Shown: positions 1 through 8,522 of the stretch, piece by piece
Numbering within the stretch: the first letter of the stretch is position 1
Layout of the letters: each line of letters starts with the position of its first letter
DNA from: Deltaproteobacteria bacterium
GTDB taxonomy: Bacteria; Desulfobacterota; Syntrophia; Syntrophales; UBA2210
Length of the DNA: 19,296 nucleotides
NCBI GenBank assembly: GCA_016935935.1
Contig: JAFGPZ010000256.1
Span: 1 to 19,296, forward strand
Reading direction: 5' to 3'
The notes under the pieces: generated by a model
What the model was told of the DNA's origin: nothing
Seen by the model: only the letters and a program-made list of their open reading frames with translations
The model's database searches: none
Position numbers and translations under genes: made by a program

Positions 1-77
1 GATATTCGAGTGCAAGAAATTATCTCGGGCTGGAAGGATTGCTGGAGGTGCATACACGCTGGTAGCAGGTACATGCA

Positions 78-99
78 TTCCCACGCAGGAGCGTGGGAA
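78..99. repeat. REP-like perfect hairpin
   Basis: A perfect 9-bp inverted repeat, TTCCCACGC and GCGTGGGAA, encloses the 4-base loop AGGA. It lies 20 bases beyond the stop of the last gene of the leftward operon. Hairpins of this type (CCCACGC, short loop, GCGTGGG) recur in many proteobacterial genomes as REP-like elements, often in families mobilised by RAYT-type transposases. Only one copy is in this window, so the repeat status is inference. It has no T-tract on either side, so it is not a canonical terminator, but it could still stabilise the 3' end of the leftward mRNA. Bases 1-77 hold nothing else I can support. Confidence 0.6.
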
Positions 100-119
100 C
101 GAGGTAACCCCTTCTATAT

Positions 120-260
120 TTATGATAATGCTGAAGAAGTTGCTACAATAAGGCCTACAGCAAAAATAACTGCCGCAATGCCCGCACCCGCCACTCCAAA
201 GAGGGGTGCCAGCCCTACCAATAGAAATCCGAATGCAAATCTACCTTCACCTTTTCCCAT
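120..260 (-). CDS. 46-residue glycine-rich membrane peptide
   Basis: This small ORF encodes 46 residues. After a short charged N-terminus (MGKGEGR), almost the whole chain is hydrophobic and rich in Gly, Ala, Val and Leu, long enough for two short membrane helices (about residues 8-23 and 26-44) joined near a Gly-Val-Ala-Gly turn. AGGAGG lies 5 bases before the ATG, inside the last codons of the upstream gene. The ATG shares one base with that gene's TAA stop (TAATG), so translation is probably coupled. The strong ribosome site and coupling argue for a real gene despite its size. I do not recognise a family. A role with the OB-fold membrane protein encoded just upstream is only a guess from the coupling. 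Confidence 0.7.
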   Translation of the reverse strand: MGKGEGRFAFGFLLVGLAPLFGVAGAGIAAVIFAVGLIVATSSALS

Positions 261-745
261 TATAACCTCCTATGATCCTTTTTTACCTTTTCTATGCTGA
301 CGGCGGAGATGGCCGGTGCCCTGCGTGAAAAGATGTTTTTTATCACAACGCCCAGAACATCCACACTATCGCCTGTTTTTATGTCTTCTGAAGGCGATGT
401 GAACATTATTATTCTGATGGCGCCAGTTTCATCTTTAACTATAAAATGAGGTCTGTTGAGCCATCTGAAACTCACCTTTTGTACAGAACCGCTGACTCTG
501 ACCGCTGTTCCCGTAGTTCCCAGGGAAATATTTGCGATCTTGAAAGAACGACACCTGTTTATGTACTGGTCCGCCGCCTGGGCGTAACTTCTGCGACTCA
601 TCCATGCCAGTGTCATTGGAATGACGATGAGCAAGATGAGTCCAGGGATTGCAAAGAGCAAAAACTGCGAATTACCCGTCGTCAGATAATAATATAATAC
701 CGCCAGGGAACAAAATACAAATGTGACCCATGCAAATATAGACAA
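260..745 (-). CDS. Membrane-anchored OB-fold protein, function unknown
   Basis: The protein has 161 residues. Two hydrophobic segments (about residues 4-22 and 27-48) are followed by an Arg-Arg pair and a soluble domain (about 62-158) whose pattern of beta strands, including GTAVRVSGSVQ, FIVKDETGAIRIIMF and GDSVDVLGVV, resembles an OB fold of the kind seen in NfeD-like and stress-related membrane proteins. With the Arg pair after helix 2, the soluble domain is likely cytoplasmic. The only suitable start is TTG at 743-745, preceded by AAAGGTG. It begins 9 bases after the formate channel stop, so it is probably the penultimate gene of the formate operon. Its C-terminal codons contain the ribosome site for the 46-residue peptide. 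No catalytic motif is visible, and the link to formate metabolism is positional only. Confidence 0.7.
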   Translation of the reverse strand: MSIFAWVTFVFCSLAVLYYYLTTGNSQFLLFAIPGLILLIVIPMTLAWMSRRSYAQAADQYINRCRSFKIANISLGTTGTAVRVSGSVQKVSFRWLNRPHFIVKDETGAIRIIMFTSPSEDIKTGDSVDVLGVVIKNIFSRRAPAISAVSIEKVKKDHRRL

Positions 746-754
746 AACACACCT

Positions 755-1636
755 TTAATCCTGCGGTATCTCGTTTCTGAACATCAGGTAGTATGCCACG
801 CCGATGAAGAGAAAGCCGCCGAAGATATTCCCAATAGTAACGGGGATAATGTTCCAGAACCACACATCTGCCCAGCTGAGGCCGTTATTGCCTGCAAGCA
901 GGCCTCCTACCTTGCCTACCGTCGCCGGATACCAGTCGACGAGAAACTTTCCCGTGGGCAGGAAGTACATGTTCGCCACGCAATGCTCAAACCCTGTAGA
1001 CACGAAGGCCATGATGGGGAACCAGACGCCGAAGAACTTGCCAATCACGTTATCCGCCGAGATTGCCAGAAGGATCGCGATATTTACCAGGAAGTTACAT
1101 CCGATGGCCTTGATAAAGCACGACCAGAGACCGGCAGCACCGACGGCCTTGTAGGTAAGTATCTTTCCTACGGCAATATTGATAGCAGACATGCCGAAGG
1201 CATTGACGGCCATGGTTCCGTCCGCCTGCCCATCGACCAGTGGTCCCACGGCCATAATGTAAGCGTAAAAAAAGGAACCTACGATATTTCCGATATAAAC
1301 CCAGAACCAGTTTCTCCACACGGCGTTCCAGCTAATCTTCTTCATCATAGCTGCCAGTGGAACTAGCATACAGTCTCCTGTAAATAGTTCCATTCCCGTC
1401 AGGACGATCGCGATGAGGCCGACGGGGAATACGGCGCCCCCTATGAGTTTGGCCATTCCGGCTCCGAGATGGGGTGCTACACCGGTCACACATACGGTAC
1501 ACAATGCGCCTCCAATTGCGATATAGGCGCCTGCCATGAAACCTCTTATCAGTAATTGAAAGACCGAAAGCTTTGATTTATAGGTTCCTGCGTTAGATGC
1601 AAGACCAACTATCTTAGGTGGTGCGTTAAATGCCAT
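755..1636 (-). CDS. Formate/nitrite transporter family channel (FocA/FdhC-like)
   Basis: This 293-residue integral membrane protein belongs to the FNT family, which forms pentameric channels passing formate, nitrite or other small monovalent anions. Features seen are the first-half signature around GMELFTGDCML (residues 81-91, with the conserved Thr-loop region), a second half with CNFLVNIAILLA (180-191), and the pore motif GFEHCVANMYFLPTG with the conserved His218. Six hydrophobic segments are apparent and the length matches the family. AAGGAGGAAGAGG precedes the ATG. The gene lies 74 bases downstream of the formate dehydrogenase gene on the same strand, which makes formate the likely substrate and export the likely direction in a syntrophic setting. 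Nitrite or hydrosulfide relatives are possible but less supported. Confidence 0.93.
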   Translation of the reverse strand: MAFNAPPKIVGLASNAGTYKSKLSVFQLLIRGFMAGAYIAIGGALCTVCVTGVAPHLGAGMAKLIGGAVFPVGLIAIVLTGMELFTGDCMLVPLAAMMKKISWNAVWRNWFWVYIGNIVGSFFYAYIMAVGPLVDGQADGTMAVNAFGMSAINIAVGKILTYKAVGAAGLWSCFIKAIGCNFLVNIAILLAISADNVIGKFFGVWFPIMAFVSTGFEHCVANMYFLPTGKFLVDWYPATVGKVGGLLAGNNGLSWADVWFWNIIPVTIGNIFGGFLFIGVAYYLMFRNEIPQD

Positions 1637-1710
1637 ACCTCTTCCTCCTTCGCTTTATAATTTAGATTGTTGCCAAAACAACCTTAAAAAACACCTTATC
1701 TGTATTCACT

Positions 1711-4404
1711 TCACGCTGCCTCTATCTTTACCGCGCACACCTTATATTCAGGGATCTTACCAATGGGATCCATGGCGGGATTGGTAAGGCGATTGACTGC
1801 CGCTTCACTGAAATGGAAATTGGCAAAGATCGTTCCCACTGGAGAACGGTCTGTCACTTTCGCCCGTGCCGTCATGTGTCCTCTTCTGGTGGTTATGCAT
1901 GCAGGGTTCCCATCTTCGATGCCGTATTTCTGTGCATCTTCGGGGTTAATCTCTATCAGACTTTCGGGGCACCTTTCAGATGGACCTTTTGTGCGGCGGC
2001 TCATGGTGCCCGTATGATAGTGATATAGAACGCGTCCCGTATTCAGGATCAGAGGATACTCGCTGTCAGGCAGCTCTGCCGGCTCTATATATTCCACTGC
2101 GTGAAAGAGACCAAGCCCCCGGGAGAATTTGTCCTTATGGAGATATTTTGTCCCGGGATGATCAACGCTTGGGCAGGGCCACTGAATGCCTTCCTTCTCG
2201 ATTCGCTTGTAGGTAATGCCGGCGTAGCTGGGCGTTACCACATTTATTTCCTTCATGATATCTTCTACAGTGGAATAGTCCATTGTGTATCCCATGCGTG
2301 TGGAAAGATCGGCGATGATCTGCCAGTCCGGTTTTGCTTCACCGGGGGGATTAACAGCTTTCCTTATTCGCTGAACCCTCCGCTCCGTGTTCGTCAGTGT
2401 TCCGTCTTTTTCCGCGAAACACGCCGACGGGAGTACGACATCTGCAAGTTCAGCCGTTTCATTAAGAAAGATATCCTGTACCACCAGTATGTCAAGATTT
2501 TTCAATGACGCTTCCACATGAGACAAATCTGGATCACTCAGCATTGGATTTTCGCCCATAACATAGAGTCCCTTTATATTTCCCTTGTGGGCTTCCTCCA
2601 TAATTTCCAGAATGGTGAGTCCCGGTTTTGCCGGAAGGGAGATATTCCATGCCTTTTCAAAAGTTTCACGAGACTTTTCGTTGTTAACGGCTTGATAGGC
2701 TGGAAAAACATTTGGAAGGGCACCCATGTCACAGGCACCCTGTACGTTATTCTGGCCTCTCAGTGGGTTGACACCTCCCCCTTCGATGCCCACATTACCG
2801 CAGAGCATGGCAAGGTTGGCGCAGGACTTAACGTTATCCGTACCGGTAATGTGCTGAGTGATTCCCATTGCATATAGAATGGATGCCTTTTCAGCCGATG
2901 CATACAGCCTTGCCGCCTTTTTCAGGTCTTCGGCGGGTACGCCCGATATATTTTCCACGTATTCGGGGGTGTATTTTTTTACGACATCTCTCATGGTCTC
3001 GAAGTTTTCCGTTCGTTTTTCCACATAGTTCCTGTCATAGAGTTCTTCGCCAATGATGACATTCATTAACCCGTTTATGACGGCAACGTCGGTTCCCGGG
3101 TTCTGTCTGAGCCATATGTCAGCGTATTTCGTGAGGTCAATCTCACGGGGATCGATGACAATAAGTTTTGCCCCGTGTCGGCGGATGGCACGTTTTACCC
3201 TGCTCCCTATAACGGGATGGTTTTCCGTAGTATTGGTTCCCGTGGCCAGGATTACATTGGAAACATCTAACTCGCTGATTGAATTCGTCATTGCGCCACT
3301 TCCGAATGCAGCGGCCAGACCGGCCACCGTTACGGAGTGTCAGAGACGGGCGCAGTGATCGACATTATTCGTACCGATCACCGCTCGCATGAACTTCTGG
3401 AACAGATAGTTTTCCTCATTGGTGCAGCGAGCCGATGAAAGTCCCGCTAAGCTTTCTGCTCCATGCTTTTCCTTGATGGAGTTAAACTTTCGGATGATGA
3501 AATCGTAGGCCTCGTTCCAACTGGATGCTTCGAGTTTTCCTTCTTTCCTGATAAGGGGCGTTGTGAGACGATCCGGATGAGTGATAAAATCCATGCCGAA
3601 TCTCCCTTTGACACAGAGACTTCCATCGTTTGGTTGTCCGTATTCTCGATTACCGGTAACCTTAATGATCTTTCCATCGTGCACGTTGAGATCCAGTTGG
3701 CATCCTACGCCACAGTAAGTACATGTTGTCCGTACCTTTTCAATTTCCCAGGGGCGACCTTCAAATCTGGCCTGTTTAAAGGTGAGGGCGCCTACGGGGC
3801 ATACATCGACGCACTGTCCACAGAATACACACTCCGAGTCAATATAATCGGCATCGAATGCGGGGCCAACTTTTGCACGGGATCCTCTGCTGGAAAAGTC
3901 GAGGATTTCATTTACCTGAATCTCGTTGCATGCCCTTACACAGCGTCCGCAGAGTATGCACTTATTGAGATCTCTACTGATCATGGAGTTTGTATCTTCG
4001 ACTCTGTAACCCGGAGGATCGATATTAAACCTGGGCAATTCGATTTTCATATCATAGACCAGATCCTGCAGTTCACAGTTTCCGTTCTTTTCACAGGTAA
4101 GACAGTTATGATCTCCCGATGCCCACAGAAGTTCAACGATCATTTTTCTCGCATTAAGGACTCTTTCAGTGTTGGTTTTTACGACCATTCCGGGGCTTGC
4201 TGGCATACAGCAGGATGCCACCAGGCTTCTGGCATTTTCCACCTCGACAACGCACACACGACATGCACCCACATTCGTCGTTCCCTCATAGTAGCAGAGG
4301 GTTGGTATATGTATGCCATTTTCCCGAGCGACTTCCAGAATTGTCTGACCTGTTGTTGCCTCAAACTCCCTTCCATCGATATTTAACGCAATCTTGTTAC
4401 TCAT
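1711..4404 (-). CDS. fdhA: Selenocysteine formate dehydrogenase, catalytic alpha subunit
   Basis: The 897-residue molybdo- or tungstopterin enzyme interconverts formate and CO2 in the cytosol. The N-terminus is NuoG-like: a [2Fe-2S] domain (C37, C48, C51, C65/C66), a His-Cys cluster (H99, C101, C104, C110), two [4Fe-4S] ferredoxin motifs (C149-C159 and C192-C202), then the molybdopterin [4Fe-4S] site (C228, C231, C235, C264). Residue 355 is an in-frame TGA at 3340-3342 with the context HCARL-Sec-HSVTVAGL, typical of formate dehydrogenases, followed by a SECIS hairpin. The reading frame continues unbroken on both sides, so this is one gene, not two or a pseudogene. The start ATG has AGGAGC upstream. 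The true stop is also TGA (1711-1713), backed by an in-frame TAA at 1696-1698. The NuoE, HndB and NuoF-like genes upstream are its electron-transfer partners. Confidence 0.95.
3309..3342 (-). promoter_or_regulatory. Bacterial SECIS element with its UGA codon
   Basis: On the minus strand the UGA (3340-3342) is followed 18 bases later by the loop GGUCU (3317-3321). An 8-bp stem (3322-3329 with 3309-3316) carries it, with GGCC pairing directly flanking the loop and two G-U pairs lower down. The E. coli fdhF SECIS also presents GGUCU at the loop, about 19 bases after its UGA, so loop sequence and spacing both match the known SelB recognition site. The selA, selB and selC genes must be elsewhere in the genome. 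Confidence 0.88.
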
Positions 4405-4476
4405 TTCTTGCTCCTATATGAATTGTACATAAGATGAATGGTGAGTAAAATTTTGATGCACCATTTCCCGAGGTTT

Positions 4477-7400
4477 CTATATCTCGGCATCGCATCTCAG
4501 GCAGCGTGACGCCTCCTTAATAGCCTCATCTATGTTGAACCCCAGTTCAACTTCGTCAAAGTTTGTTTTTCTGACTGCGGCATCGAGTTCGGGCATGGCG
4601 GCCTGAGGCCTTTCCTCTGTGTCTTCGTCGATTTCAAAGGGTATATCTATTTTTTCCCCTTCAACTGCCTCCCAGTCCGGTTCATTGTTTCTATTGCGTA
4701 TCGTCCTGTCTATCTCCTCAGCCGCCTGGTGTCCCGCTGCAATTGCTCCGATAACGGTCCATGGACCCGTTACGGCATCACCGCCGGCAAATGCGGTTTC
4801 ATTAGTTGTCTGAGATTTGCTGTTTTCCACGATGTCTAAGCAGTCCCATTTATTGACAGCGATTCCGCTTTTATCTGGAATGAAAGACAGGTCGGGGGAC
4901 TGACCGATTGCGGCGATTACGGAGTTCACGCTAAGCGTAAAATCGGAACCTTCCACTGGAATGGGTCTCCTGCGTCCACTGCGATCGAAGTCCCCTGTCT
5001 TCATCCTCTGGCATGATATGCCCTGGACTCTGCCGTCTTTCCCAAGGATTTCGGTGGGGGCGACATAGTACTCAATCTTAATGCCTTCGTGTTCTGCCGC
5101 AACTATTTCCTCATCGGCAGCGGGCATGTCCTCACGGGTTCGCCGGTAAATAATTGTTACCTCTGCGCCCAGTCTCACAGCGCAGCGTGCAGCGTCGATT
5201 GCCGAGTTTCCTCCACCAATGACTGCAACTTTACTACCAAGTGATTTTTCACCATTCAGCCAGGCATCTTCATTGATGTTGAAATCCCTCAGAAATTCAA
5301 CACCTCCATAGACGCCGTGAAGTTCTTCCCCTGCTATGTTCATCTTTATACTCTTGTGTGCGCCGGGGGCAAGATAGATGTAATCGTAGTCTTTATCGAT
5401 CATTTCGAAGGAGATGTCGCGTCCGATCCGTGTATTGCAGACAATATCAACGCCGAGTTTCCGGATATCATCCACCTCCCCGGAGAGTATGTCCCTCGGA
5501 AGCCTGTATGAAGGAATACCGTAACGTGTCATGCCGCCCGGCTCTGGCAGCTCTTCGAAGATCGTTACTTCGTAACCGCGAATAGCCAGGTCTCTCGCGG
5601 CAGTGAGGCCTGCTGGGCCGGCTCCGACTACGGCGATCTTTTCCTTTCGCGTAACAGATACAGGTTCAACATCCGGTCGTTGCGCGTTGTCGGTTATGAA
5701 CCGTTTTATGAATTTAATGGCCAGCGATTCATCCAACGTTGATCTTCGACATTTCGATTGACATTGGTGGTCACACACCCTTCCACATATGGAAGGAAAG
5801 GGGTTTGTTCTGAGAAGTACCTTGTACGCTTCGTCAAATCGTTGCGCACGAACCAGGGCAAGATAGGACGGAACATCCATGCCGATGGGGCAGGCATTCT
5901 GACAGGGTGACTTGAAAAGATCGGCACAGACTCCGGCGGGGCAACGCTTTTCACGTATATGCGCTTCATATTCGTTTCTGAAATAACGGATTGTGCTCAG
6001 AACAGGATTTGGTGCTGTCTGGCCGAGCCCGCAGAGAGCCGAATCCTTGATGATATAGGCCATTTCCTCGAGAAGTTCTATATCTCCCTCCTTGCCTCGT
6101 CCCTGACAGATGTTGGTGAGTATTTCCAGCATCCTTTTTGTTCCTTCACGGCAGGGGGAACATTTTCCGCACGATTCATCCTGGCAGAAATCCATGAAGA
6201 AACGGGCCATATCGACAGGGCACATGTCTTCGTTCATGACGATCAGTCCACCCGATCCCATGATAGCGCCTAATTCAGCCACATGCTCGTAGTCTATCGG
6301 CGCGTTTAGATGTTGTACCGGAATCATTCCGCCCGAAGGGCCTCCAAGCTGGGCAGCCTTGAACTTTTTACCTTTTGGTATGCCTCCTCCAATATCATGC
6401 ACTATGGTCCCAAGCGAGGTGCCCATAGGAACTTCTACAAGCCCCACATTATTGACGTCACCGGTAAGGGCAAAGACTTTGGTGCCTTTACTCCTCTCGT
6501 TTCCAATGCTGGCAAACCATGAGCTTCCTTTGGCAATGATCTGTCCCACGTTGGCCAGAGTTTCGACGTTGTTCAATACACTCGGTTTTTGCCACAGTCC
6601 TGAAACGGCGGGAAAGGGCGGTCGGGAGCGTGGCGTGCCCCTGTTACCCTCGATTGATGTCATGAGAGCCGTTTCTTCACCGCAGACGAAGGCCCCTGCT
6701 CCCTGATAAACTTCCAAATCAAAATCAAACCCTGTATCGAGTATATTATCTCCCAGAAGTCCGTATTCTTTTGCCTGAGAGATGGCAATGTCCAGTCTGC
6801 GGAGGGCTAACGGGTATTCCGCCCTGCAGTATATATAACCCTTGTTTGCGCCGATTGCCTTTGCGGCGATTATCATTCCTTCAAGTACAGCGTGGGGATC
6901 TGCCTCGAGTACGCTTCTGTCCATAAATGCCCCTGGGTCACCCTCATCGGCATTACAGAGAACGTATTTAATATCTCCCTTAGACTGGGCGGCAAATTTC
7001 CATTTCAGCCCTGTCGGGAATCCTGCCCCGCCCCGGCCTCTAAGACCGGAATCGAGTACCTCTTGCACAATTTCTTCAGGACTCATTTCCGTCAAGGCCT
7101 TGGCCATTCCGGAATACCCGTCACGGGCAATATATTCATCTATTCTCTCTGGATCAATTAATCCTTTATTTCTGAGTACTCTCAGTTCCTGGTGTGCGAA
7201 GAAGGGAATGTCTCTCATTTCCGGAATTGTCTCTTCCGTGGAAGGTTCTTTATAGAGCAGTCTTTCTACCGGCCTTCCCTTGAGAAGATGTTCTTCGACA
7301 ATTTCGGGTACGTCTTCCGGTTGAACCAACATGTATATGACACCTTCGGGGTATACCACCATGATGGGTCCCATGGCACAAAACCCGTTACATCCGGTTT

Positions 7401-7533
7401 CAACAATTTTTATTTCATCGGAAAGTTTCTGTTTGTTGATCTCTGCAGCAAGAGCCTGTTTGACCTTTCCACTTCCTGTCGCGCGACAACCGGTACCTCC
7501 GCAGACCAATATATGAGACCGAAATACCTTCAT
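4477..7533 (-). CDS. Fused ferredoxin / NuoF / GltD-like flavoprotein subunit
   Basis: The 1018-residue protein has three modules. Residues 1-90 are a thioredoxin-like [2Fe-2S] domain (C11, C16, C48, C52). About 110-530 are NuoF-like, with the NADH/FMN motifs GRGGAGFPTGLKW (166-178) and CNADEGDPGAF (193-203) and the [4Fe-4S] ligands C455, C458, C461 and C501. About 531-1018 resemble GltD/NfnB: a Cys-rich iron-sulfur segment (C531, C536, C544, C548, C583, C587, C591, C595), the FAD motif GAGPAG (637-642), the nucleotide motif GGGNSA (773-778) followed by YRRTREDMPA, and a terminal CLRCD. I chose the ATG at 7531-7533 because GGAGGT lies 9 bases before it; an ATG seven codons earlier has no ribosome site. 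It lies between the HndB-like gene and fdhA, so it is inferred to carry electrons between formate dehydrogenase and NAD(H), with a second flavin site probably for NADP(H). Confidence 0.9.
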   Translation of the reverse strand: MKVFRSHILVCGGTGCRATGSGKVKQALAAEINKQKLSDEIKIVETGCNGFCAMGPIMVVYPEGVIYMLVQPEDVPEIVEEHLLKGRPVERLLYKEPSTEETIPEMRDIPFFAHQELRVLRNKGLIDPERIDEYIARDGYSGMAKALTEMSPEEIVQEVLDSGLRGRGGAGFPTGLKWKFAAQSKGDIKYVLCNADEGDPGAFMDRSVLEADPHAVLEGMIIAAKAIGANKGYIYCRAEYPLALRRLDIAISQAKEYGLLGDNILDTGFDFDLEVYQGAGAFVCGEETALMTSIEGNRGTPRSRPPFPAVSGLWQKPSVLNNVETLANVGQIIAKGSSWFASIGNERSKGTKVFALTGDVNNVGLVEVPMGTSLGTIVHDIGGGIPKGKKFKAAQLGGPSGGMIPVQHLNAPIDYEHVAELGAIMGSGGLIVMNEDMCPVDMARFFMDFCQDESCGKCSPCREGTKRMLEILTNICQGRGKEGDIELLEEMAYIIKDSALCGLGQTAPNPVLSTIRYFRNEYEAHIREKRCPAGVCADLFKSPCQNACPIGMDVPSYLALVRAQRFDEAYKVLLRTNPFPSICGRVCDHQCQSKCRRSTLDESLAIKFIKRFITDNAQRPDVEPVSVTRKEKIAVVGAGPAGLTAARDLAIRGYEVTIFEELPEPGGMTRYGIPSYRLPRDILSGEVDDIRKLGVDIVCNTRIGRDISFEMIDKDYDYIYLAPGAHKSIKMNIAGEELHGVYGGVEFLRDFNINEDAWLNGEKSLGSKVAVIGGGNSAIDAARCAVRLGAEVTIIYRRTREDMPAADEEIVAAEHEGIKIEYYVAPTEILGKDGRVQGISCQRMKTGDFDRSGRRRPIPVEGSDFTLSVNSVIAAIGQSPDLSFIPDKSGIAVNKWDCLDIVENSKSQTTNETAFAGGDAVTGPWTVIGAIAAGHQAAEEIDRTIRNRNNEPDWEAVEGEKIDIPFEIDEDTEERPQAAMPELDAAVRKTNFDEVELGFNIDEAIKEASRCLRCDAEI

Positions 7534-7585
7534 CGGATAGTAACCTCCTCGCATGTGTGTTTTGGTGTCATCTTCATATTAACCA

Positions 7586-7969
7586 CTAACCATTTTGTTC
7601 CTTTCCCTTGGCGAGAACGAAAGGGGTTTGTATTTCGCCTTCCAGAATGTGTCTCTTGAAGATCTGCCTCATTTTATTTGGAGTCATATGTTCATAAACT
7701 ATCGGATCTTTTTCAAGAATTTCAACGGTTATCTCAGGTTCCCTGCTGCATAGCCCCATACAGCCTGATGTAGTTACAATAACATCCGATACGTTTGACT
7801 CCTCTATTTCGGAAAGCAGGGTGTTCATCACCTCTCTCGCGCCGGCAGCTATACCGCATGTCCCCATGTGAACCGTTACCTTGACTCTGCGATCACCTTC
7901 CCTCAAGGCATTTTCCGCCTGCACTCGTTCCTTAATCCTTTTCAGATCTTCCACTTTTAATTTGGCCAT
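7586..7969 (-). CDS. HndB-like thioredoxin-fold [2Fe-2S] protein
   Basis: The 127-residue protein resembles HndB, a small subunit of NADP-reducing hydrogenases. The motifs are GTCGIAAGA, with C38, and TSGCMGLCSREP, with C70 and C74. A helical N-terminus with many charged residues (1-28) precedes the fold. Only three cysteines are visible; from memory this is usual in the HndB family, so I do not read it as a lost ligand, but the fourth ligand cannot be named from sequence. AAGGTG precedes the ATG. It begins 18 bases after the NuoE-like stop and ends 52 bases before the fused flavoprotein start. The order NuoE, HndB, NuoF, catalytic subunit is that of HndABCD hydrogenases, here with formate dehydrogenase in place of hydrogenase. 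Confidence 0.87.
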   Translation of the reverse strand: MAKLKVEDLKRIKERVQAENALREGDRRVKVTVHMGTCGIAAGAREVMNTLLSEIEESNVSDVIVTTSGCMGLCSREPEITVEILEKDPIVYEHMTPNKMRQIFKRHILEGEIQTPFVLAKGKEQNG

Positions 7970-7987
7970 TTTCGTTCACCTTCTTGA

Positions 7988-8482
7988 TTAATTGTACTCT
8001 TGTAATATGTCTTTAAGTTTGTCAGGTTTTACCCTTCCATGGACATCATCGTCAACGACGACGACCGGCCCCAGTCCGCATGCACCGAGACATCTTACCG
8101 TTTCGTAGGTAAACAACCTGTCGGGTGTTGTCTCTCCCTCTTTAATACCGAACATTTTTTCCACTTTTTCTGCTATCTTCTTTCCGCCCCGGACATAGCA
8201 TGCCGTCCCCAGGCATACCCTGACTACATGTTTTCCCCGAGGGTGCATTGTGAAGAAGGAATAGAATGTGACCACGCCATATACATGGCTGAAAGGAATA
8301 TTAAGTCCCCGCCCCACTCTCCTCTGAACAGGAGGTGGAAGAAACCCCAGCAGCTCCTGGGCCTCTTCTAAAAGAGGGATAAGTCCCCCGGGCCTGCCTT
8401 TGTGTTTTCTTATTATTTCATCCAGCCTGTCAATCTGTTCCGATGTAAATTCTTCCAAAAGCTCATTGTATTCGAGATCCAT
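7988..8482 (-). CDS. NuoE/HndA-like [2Fe-2S] subunit
   Basis: The 164-residue protein is the 24-kDa-type subunit found in complex I, HndA-type hydrogenases and NAD-linked formate dehydrogenases. An N-terminal helical part (about 10-60, with GGLIPLLEEAQELLG) is followed by a thioredoxin-like fold. The cluster ligands are C90 and C95 in VCLGTACYVRGG and C131 and C135 in TVRCLGACGLGP, the normal four-Cys set. I place the start at the ATG at 8480-8482, since GGAGGA lies 9 bases upstream; an upstream in-frame TTG at 8539 would overlap the previous gene and add 19 residues unlike the family. It is the first redox gene of the operon, 40 bases after the ATPase gene stop. Confidence 0.92.
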   Translation of the reverse strand: MDLEYNELLEEFTSEQIDRLDEIIRKHKGRPGGLIPLLEEAQELLGFLPPPVQRRVGRGLNIPFSHVYGVVTFYSFFTMHPRGKHVVRVCLGTACYVRGGKKIAEKVEKMFGIKEGETTPDRLFTYETVRCLGACGLGPVVVVDDDVHGRVKPDKLKDILQEYN

Positions 8483-8522
8483 TCCCTTATTCCTCCATAT
8501 AGAAGAATCTTTTGAAAGGAGA

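Noticed and set aside
78..99. CRISPR repeat unit or intrinsic terminator
   Set aside because: Only one copy with no spacer periodicity, and no T-tract follows the stem on either strand.
10..300. Plus-strand ORF of 96 codons at the left edge
   Set aside because: It runs through the REP-like hairpin and antisense to the 46-residue peptide and the end of the OB-fold gene, with no ribosome site or sensible protein pattern.
3463..4386. Plus-strand ORF of 307 codons
   Set aside because: It lies wholly antisense to fdhA, whose cofactor motifs occupy the same bases; it has no ribosome site and no recognisable domain.
1711..4404. FdhA as two separate genes, or a pseudogene broken by a stop codon, with a GTG start at 3327
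   Set aside because: The frame is continuous across the TGA, the flanking residues match the formate dehydrogenase Sec site, and the GTG at 3325-3327 lies inside the SECIS stem with no ribosome site of its own.
1711..4404. Catalytic subunit as [FeFe] hydrogenase (HndD-like), as the NuoE/HndB/NuoF order would suggest
   Set aside because: The N-terminal iron-sulfur modules are shared, but the rest has the molybdopterin [4Fe-4S] motif CTYCGVGC and Sec-His, and none of the H-cluster cysteine motifs.
4436..4466. Inverted repeat ATGGTG...CACCAT between the fused flavoprotein gene and fdhA
   Set aside because: Arms are only six bases with a 15-base loop, and there is no T-run; too weak to call a terminator or operator.
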